A DNA stretch of 64,000 bases from MKUN01 sp964481425 (GTDB lineage: Bacteria; Bacteroidota; Bacteroidia; Chitinophagales; Chitinophagaceae): NCBI GenBank assembly GCA_964481425.1, contig CAYZTM010000009.1, positions 1 through 64,000 on the forward strand, in the 5' to 3' direction. The notes beneath the pieces were generated by a model. That model saw nothing but the letters and a program-made list of their open reading frames with translations, did not search any database and had not been told where the DNA came from. Shown one piece after another: positions 59,249 through 64,000 of this stretch (position 1 is the stretch's first letter; every line of letters begins with the position of its first letter). The translations under genes were made by a program, and so were the position numbers.

Positions 59249-60433
59249 ATGAACACCAAAACAGTAAATATCATTCTTGAGTTCAGGTTTTACAAAGATG
59301 AGCAAGGTGTCATATACACCGATGCTTCTTTCGACTACCTGTTCTGGCAAAGGTACCTGATGGTATTTGACGAGGTGCGTATTATTGCCCGTGCAAAACC
59401 GGTCACACAGTCTGATATTGCTGATAATTGGAAAAAGGTGACGGGCCCTAAAGTATCTTTTACGGCCATTCCTTACTATCATGGTGTATCCGACCTCGTA
59501 AAGAACATGCCTTCAGTGGTAAAAGAGATCAAAAAGATCATAGCGGCAGATAATAATCCCTACATATTGCGCATGCCCTCTATAATAGGCGTGCTTTTTT
59601 TTGCAAGCAGCCGCAATATGCAGCATAGGGCTTATGGCATCGAGATGGTGGGTGATCCTGAAGAAGTGTTCGCATCACTGCCTGTTTTGTACAAACCGCT
59701 TGGTGGTATGTTCGTAAGGAGAACTCGTTCTATTATTCGCCGCGCCAAAGCGGCAGCTTATGTGGAGCGCGCCATATTACCTAAGAAATATCCTGTAGCC
59801 ATAGGCGTAAAGCCCTACTTCTTCTCCAGTATCAACTTGCCGGAACATAGCATATTATCAGGTACTAAGAAGAAAAAAGACAACAAAACATTACATATCA
59901 TATCCATCGGCATACTCGACCAGATGTACAAGGGTCCGGATATATTGCTCCGGGCACTGGCCATTTGCAAAGAGCAAGGCTTCCCTTTTCAAATGGTATG
60001 GATTGGCGGCGGCCTGAATCTCGAAAAAGTAAAGCAAATGGCCGGAGAGCTCGGCATTGGTAATGTCGTGAGCTTCCTGGGCACCATTACTGAACGGGAC
60101 AGGATAGAGCAGGAAATGGACAATTCAGACCTGTTTGTCCTTGCATCAAGGACCGAAGGCCTGCCCCGTGCTATGATCGAGGCTATGGCCCGTGGCCTTG
60201 CCTGCATCGGCTCAAGAGTGGGAGGCATACCCGAATTGTTGGATAAGGAATACCTTTTTGAAAAAGAAAATTACAGGCAACTGGCAGAGATGATCATGAA
60301 AGTAGGTAGGGATGAACAAAAGCTTGCCACAATGTCGGCACAGAATATAGAAACTGCTAAAAGATATACGAATAGCAGGCTCGACAAAGAGCGTGCAGGG
60401 TTTTACTCAACCGTTTTAAACGCAAGTGCATGA
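59249..60433 (+). CDS. Glycosyltransferase, family GT4-like (second)
   Basis: A 394-residue GT-B protein. The N-terminal half has TVNIILEFRFYKDEQG and RMPSIIGVLFFASSRN; the C-terminal half has HIISIGILDQMYKGPDILLRAL, MVWIGGGLNLEKVKQMAGEL and DLFVLASRTEGLPRAMIEAMARGLACIGSRVGGIPELL, the last in pieces, with the E-x7-E pair. Acceptor and donor unknown. It overlaps the next glycosyltransferase by 4 bp (ATGA). Confidence 0.9.
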   Translation: MNTKTVNIILEFRFYKDEQGVIYTDASFDYLFWQRYLMVFDEVRIIARAKPVTQSDIADNWKKVTGPKVSFTAIPYYHGVSDLVKNMPSVVKEIKKIIAADNNPYILRMPSIIGVLFFASSRNMQHRAYGIEMVGDPEEVFASLPVLYKPLGGMFVRRTRSIIRRAKAAAYVERAILPKKYPVAIGVKPYFFSSINLPEHSILSGTKKKKDNKTLHIISIGILDQMYKGPDILLRALAICKEQGFPFQMVWIGGGLNLEKVKQMAGELGIGNVVSFLGTITERDRIEQEMDNSDLFVLASRTEGLPRAMIEAMARGLACIGSRVGGIPELLDKEYLFEKENYRQLAEMIMKVGRDEQKLATMSAQNIETAKRYTNSRLDKERAGFYSTVLNASA

Positions 60434-61599
60434 AAGTACTGCACCTTATAAAAACAGGCGTGGGCGCCACATGGGCATACCGGCAAATAAAAGTGCTAGC
60501 AGCACAGGGTGTTGAAGTGGCTGTATGCCTGCCCGAAGGCAAAATGGCAGATAAATATACTGCTGACGGTATAGAGGTGTATAATTTCAATTTTTCGCTG
60601 GCGCCACACAAACTCTTATCATCATTCCGTGCCTTTAGAAAAATATTGAAGCAATGCAGGCCTGACATCGTTCATAGCCATTTTCTCATAACCACATTGT
60701 TTGCCCGGTTGTACAGGAAGTGTTACAAAATGGATATCCCTTTTGTCTTCCAGGTACCGGGACCATTACATCTCGAGCACTACCTCTTCAGAAATGCAGA
60801 CCTGATGACCCGCAACAGGAACGACTACTGGATAGCCTCCTGCAAATGGACGCAGGACAAATACATACTGAGTGGTATTGCACACCATAAAGTATTCTTA
60901 TCCTACTATGGCACCGACCTGTCTTTCATCCAAATGATGCCCAAAGGCAAACTTAGGAGCATATTAGGTTTTAAAGAAGAGGATTTCATTGTTGCCATGG
61001 TAGCCTACATGTACAAACCTAAAAAGTACATCGGCCAAAAGAATGGCATTAAGGGACATGAGGATTTTTTTATAGCCATGTCAAAATGCATAGAACAGGA
61101 CAGCAGCATAAAGGTGGTTATAATAGGCGGCGCATGGGATGGGGCGATAGACTATGAATTAAAGCTCATGGAAATGGGCAAAAAATATTGTGGGGATAAT
61201 ATCTATTTCCTCGGTTCCCGAAACGATGTGCCGGAATTATATCCCGACATAGATGTTGTGGTGCACCCCTCTTACAGCGAGAACCTGGGCGGAGCAGCTG
61301 AATCATTGCTGCTGGAAGTGCCTACCGTAGCCAGCAATGTTGGAGGTTTACCGGATATAGTGATACCCGGCGTAACCGGCTATCTCGTAAGCCCCGGCTC
61401 ACCAAGGCAAATTGCCGAAAGCGTTATGGATGCCCGCAATAATTATGCAGAAGCTAAAGCAATGGCCGTACGGGGCAGGAGGATGCTCCTGGATGTGCTG
61501 GACGTAAATAATACAGGTAAAGAAGTATATAAGATATACAATAGCATACTTAACAATAAACAGTTCGATCATGTACCCGTTCTTCAAAAAACTGTTTGA
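60430..61599 (+). CDS. Glycosyltransferase, family GT4-like (third)
   Basis: A 389-residue GT-B protein: VLHLIKTGVGATWAYRQI, IVHSHFLITTLFARLYRK, FVFQVPGPLHLEHYLF, then VAMVAYMYKPKKYIGQK, IKVVIIGGAWDG, and the donor site VVVHPSYSENLGGAAESLLLEVPTVASNVGG, with the E-x7-E pair spaced in ENLGGAAESLLLE. It overlaps the priming sugar transferase gene by 29 bp. Donor unknown. Confidence 0.9.
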   Translation: MKVLHLIKTGVGATWAYRQIKVLAAQGVEVAVCLPEGKMADKYTADGIEVYNFNFSLAPHKLLSSFRAFRKILKQCRPDIVHSHFLITTLFARLYRKCYKMDIPFVFQVPGPLHLEHYLFRNADLMTRNRNDYWIASCKWTQDKYILSGIAHHKVFLSYYGTDLSFIQMMPKGKLRSILGFKEEDFIVAMVAYMYKPKKYIGQKNGIKGHEDFFIAMSKCIEQDSSIKVVIIGGAWDGAIDYELKLMEMGKKYCGDNIYFLGSRNDVPELYPDIDVVVHPSYSENLGGAAESLLLEVPTVASNVGGLPDIVIPGVTGYLVSPGSPRQIAESVMDARNNYAEAKAMAVRGRRMLLDVLDVNNTGKEVYKIYNSILNNKQFDHVPVLQKTV

Positions 61600-62176
61600 C
61601 ATATTGATGGCATTGATACTGCTCGTAGTATTATCTCCACTGTTGATAGTGGTGAGCATATATCTTATTGCTGCACAAAAGGGATTTAATATAATTTTTA
61701 AGCAAAGAAGGGTTGGGATGGGCAATAAACCATTCAATGTCTACAAGTTCAAGACCATGCTCGATACCCGTGATGCTGAGGGAAAGCTATTACCCGATGA
61801 GCAACGGCTTACAAAGACAGGCATCCTTCTGAGGAAATATTCCCTTGATGAACTACCCCAGCTATTCAATATCCTGAACGGTACCATGAGCTTTATAGGT
61901 CCCCGCCCCTTGCTGGTAGATTATCTTCCTTTATATTCCTACAAACAGTTGCGCAGGCACGAAGTATTGCCGGGCATATCTGGCTGGGCGCAGGTGAATG
62001 GCCGTAATGCAATAAGCTGGGAGCAGAAATTCGATTATGACGTATGGTATGTGGACCATATGAGCTTTGCACTCGACCTGAAAATATTCTTACTAACCAT
62101 TAAAAAGGTATTGCGTTCTGAAGGTATTAGCTCTGCTACTGCTGCAACTATGGAACGTTTTACCGGCAGTAATTAA
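61571..62176 (+). CDS. Priming sugar transferase (PglC/WcaJ-like)
   Basis: A 201-residue bacterial sugar transferase, the short, one-helix class: FFKKLFDILMALILLVVLSPLLIVV forms the membrane anchor, then FKQRRVGMGNKPFNVYKFKTM (conserved core), LRKYSLDELPQLFNIL, MSFIGPRPLLVDYLPLY and PGISGWAQVNGRN. It loads the first sugar phosphate onto undecaprenyl phosphate in the inner membrane. Its position next to a PglD-like acetyltransferase and PglE-like aminotransferase suggests a bacillosamine-type first sugar. Confidence 0.92.
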   Translation: MYPFFKKLFDILMALILLVVLSPLLIVVSIYLIAAQKGFNIIFKQRRVGMGNKPFNVYKFKTMLDTRDAEGKLLPDEQRLTKTGILLRKYSLDELPQLFNILNGTMSFIGPRPLLVDYLPLYSYKQLRRHEVLPGISGWAQVNGRNAISWEQKFDYDVWYVDHMSFALDLKIFLLTIKKVLRSEGISSATAATMERFTGSN

Positions 62177-62188
62177 AAACGATAGCTT

Positions 62189-62857
62189 ATGAAAAAGATC
62201 GCCGTATTTGGGGCAGGTGGTTTCGGGCGCGAAGTGAAAATGCTGGTTGACCAGCTGAACGCTTCATCGAAGACCTATGAATTCATAGGCTTTTTCGACG
62301 ATGGGGTAGCGATTGGCACAACAGTAAACGGTTTTCCTGTCCTCGGTGGCAGGGAGGAACTGAATACCTGGGCCGAACCTCTTTGTGTAGCTTTTGCGGT
62401 TGGCAATCCCGCCACCAAGAAGAAGATCATCGACAGCATCACCAACAACAACATCTCCTACCCTACCCTGATACATCCGAATGTATTGGTAGGCGCAGAC
62501 GATGTCAGCATAGGTGAAGGTTGCATTATCTGCGCAGGCTGCATCATCACCATCAACATCAGTATTGGCAACTTCGTTATACTTAACCTTGGCTGCACCG
62601 TTGGACACGATACGGTTATAGAAGACTACGCCTCTTTTATGCCTTCAGTGAACATATCAGGTGAAGTAAGGATAAAGGAGGGCGTATATGCGGGTACCGG
62701 GGCCAAGATCATCAACCAGTTAGAGATAGGCCGTTATACCATTGTAGGTGCAGGGGCGGTAGTTTCCAAAACACTGCCCGATGAATGTACCGCAGTGGGT
62801 ATACCCGCCAAAGCAATAAAATTTCATAACCAGGTAATTGAAAAAAACGAAAACTGA
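62189..62857 (+). CDS. PglD/NeuD-like sugar N/O-acetyltransferase
   Basis: A 222-residue protein: a Rossmann start (KIAVFGAGGFGREVKMLVDQL) that holds the nucleotide sugar, then a beta-helix of hexapeptide repeats (TLIHPNVLVGADDVSIGEGCIICAGC, VILNLGCTVGHDTVIEDYASF with the catalytic His, GVYAGTGAKIINQLEIGRYTIVGAGAVVSKTL, read in pieces). It matches PglD, which acetylates UDP-4-amino sugars. It is followed 6 bp on by the aminotransferase gene, its usual partner. Confidence 0.92.
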   Translation: MKKIAVFGAGGFGREVKMLVDQLNASSKTYEFIGFFDDGVAIGTTVNGFPVLGGREELNTWAEPLCVAFAVGNPATKKKIIDSITNNNISYPTLIHPNVLVGADDVSIGEGCIICAGCIITINISIGNFVILNLGCTVGHDTVIEDYASFMPSVNISGEVRIKEGVYAGTGAKIINQLEIGRYTIVGAGAVVSKTLPDECTAVGIPAKAIKFHNQVIEKNEN

Positions 62858-62863
62858 GCAATT

Positions 62864-64000
62864 ATGTATCAAAAGATATGGTTATCCTCACCCCACATGG
62901 GTGGCACAGAACAGAAATACGTACAGGAAGCTTTCGACAGTAACTGGGTAGCTCCTCTCGGTCCCAATGTGAATGGTTTGGAACAAGACATAGCCGGCTA
63001 CCTCGCCGAAGACGTACATGTAGCTGCCTTGAGCTCCGGTACTTCTGCACTGCACCTTGGATTGGTGCTTTTGGGAGTGCAGCCCGGTGACGAAGTAATT
63101 TGCCAGAGTTTTACATTCTCGGCATCGGCCAACCCCATAAAATACCTGGGAGCAACACCCGTGTTCGTAGATAGCGAAGACGAGACATGGAATATGTCTC
63201 CCCGCTTTCTTGAGCAGGCTATCATGGATCGTGTGGCCAAAGGCAAAAAGCCCAAAGCCATCATACCGGTTCACCTATATGGCATGCCGGCCAAGATGGA
63301 CGAGATAATGGCCATCGCCAACCGCTATGATATACCGGTATTGGAAGATGCCGCAGAAGCTCTCGGTTCATCATTACATGGCAAGATGTGTGGCACCTTT
63401 GGCAGGATGGCCGCACTGTCCTTCAATGGCAATAAGATAATCACAACCTCCGGCGGCGGCGCACTGGTATCGCACGATAAAGAACTGGTGAACAAAGCAC
63501 GCTTCCTTTCTACCCAGGCGCGTGATGAAGCGCCACATTACCAGCACTCGCAGGTAGGCTACAACTACCGCATGAGCAACATATGTGCCGGCATAGGCCG
63601 TGGACAGATGGAGGTACTGGATACACGCATAGCACAACGCAGGCGCATCTACAGCTGGTACACAGAGGCACTGGCAGGGATACCCGGGGTAAGTTTTGTA
63701 CACGAACCGGAAGGCTATTTCAGTAACCGCTGGCTTACCACCATTCTCGTCGACCCTAAACAAGCTCACATCAGCCGCGAAACACTACGCCTTGCGTTCG
63801 AAGCAAAGAACATCGAATCGCGTCCTCTGTGGAAGCCGATGCACATGCAGCCGGTATTCGAAGGCACCCCCTTCTACGGCGACGGCACCTCAGAGCGCCT
63901 GTTCGAGCAAGGGCTTTGCCTGCCCTCCGGCTCAAACCTGACCGATACCGACCTTGCACGTATAAAAGCAGTAATTCAGGATTGCACCTATTTCCAGGAT
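62864..64000 (+). CDS. DegT/DnrJ-family sugar aminotransferase, PglE-like (3' end outside window)
   Basis: 379 codons are visible, with the stop just past the window edge. KIWLSSPHMGGTEQKYVQEAF opens the protein in two runs. PLP landmarks are LSSGTSALHL, the Asp in LEDAAEALGS, and the lysine in FNGNKIITTSGGG (Lys191). The substrate-end motif VGYNYRMSNICAGIGRGQ follows. It should turn a UDP-4-keto-6-deoxy sugar into the 4-amino sugar (PglE/FdtB-like). The matching dehydratase (PglF) would be expected in the next kilobases. Together with the two genes before it this forms a sugar-activation block. Confidence 0.93.
   Translation, partial: MYQKIWLSSPHMGGTEQKYVQEAFDSNWVAPLGPNVNGLEQDIAGYLAEDVHVAALSSGTSALHLGLVLLGVQPGDEVICQSFTFSASANPIKYLGATPVFVDSEDETWNMSPRFLEQAIMDRVAKGKKPKAIIPVHLYGMPAKMDEIMAIANRYDIPVLEDAAEALGSSLHGKMCGTFGRMAALSFNGNKIITTSGGGALVSHDKELVNKARFLSTQARDEAPHYQHSQVGYNYRMSNICAGIGRGQMEVLDTRIAQRRRIYSWYTEALAGIPGVSFVHEPEGYFSNRWLTTILVDPKQAHISRETLRLAFEAKNIESRPLWKPMHMQPVFEGTPFYGDGTSERLFEQGLCLPSGSNLTDTDLARIKAVIQDCTYFQD

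Noticed and set aside
1..64000. CRISPR arrays, insertion sequences, prophage or integrase genes
   Set aside because: No regularly spaced direct repeats, transposase motifs or terminal inverted repeats were seen by eye; short or degraded elements could be missed.

Overview
The window looks like a chromosomal segment of a Bacteroidota bacterium, probably in or near the Chitinophagales. The evidence is six proteins ending in type IX secretion system (T9SS) C-terminal sorting domains, a PorP/SprF protein beside an OmpA-family protein of PorE architecture, an HYC_CC_PP-type protein, a TonB receptor with a carboxypeptidase-regulatory-like N-terminus, and many TAnnTTTG -7 promoter boxes, which are specific to this phylum. 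No insertion sequence, CRISPR array, prophage or integrase was seen, so this reads as ordinary core plus accessory chromosome.

Layout. 1-6.2 kb: three large secreted surface proteins (Ig-repeat, LamG and FG-GAP/PQQ propeller types). 6.3-9.6 kb: oxyR with a candidate autoregulatory site, a spermidine-synthase-like methyltransferase, plsY and prmA. 9.6-15.9 kb: a T9SS cluster (type B cargo, PorP/SprF, PorE-like OmpA protein) with a strong intrinsic terminator inside it. 16-30.5 kb: a small Cys-rich secreted protein, ftsK, a LolA-like protein, a T9SS cargo, an MlaF-like ATPase, a 1164-residue outer-membrane protein, an acyl-CoA carboxylase beta subunit, a second type B cargo and an ABC-2 permease. 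30.7-41.1 kb: an 'asparagine synthetase B'-type protein, an FkbM methyltransferase, a probable metal operon (HYC_CC_PP, HMA, TonB receptor), an SGNH hydrolase, an aldehyde dehydrogenase, a phosphohexomutase, a transaldolase and a DUF4396 protein. 41.1-52.1 kb: SRP RNA, an NHL-repeat T9SS cargo, a GNAT/racemase/MscS operon with a structured leader, a universal stress protein, tRNA-Leu(CAG), HD and YitT proteins, a LuxE-like acyltransferase, a lipoprotein, and a PAS sensor with a degenerate receiver. 52.3-64 kb: one rightward exopolysaccharide/capsule operon (Wzc-type tyrosine kinase, flippase, acyltransferase, polymerase, three glycosyltransferases, priming sugar transferase, PglD-like acetyltransferase and PglE-like aminotransferase) that runs off the end.

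How the genes fit together. The T9SS parts and cargos point to a cell that places many adhesin- and propeller-type proteins on its surface. The polysaccharide operon would make a second surface layer, with priming and sugar-modification genes of the bacillosamine type. The most interesting unassigned signals are non-coding: the attenuator-like leader of the GNAT/racemase/MscS operon, the folded leader of the polysaccharide operon, the OxyR-type palindrome on the oxyR promoter, and a long GC-rich leader with three GGAAATAAC copies before the gene at 4556. All homology calls rest on motif recognition alone; no database search was run.
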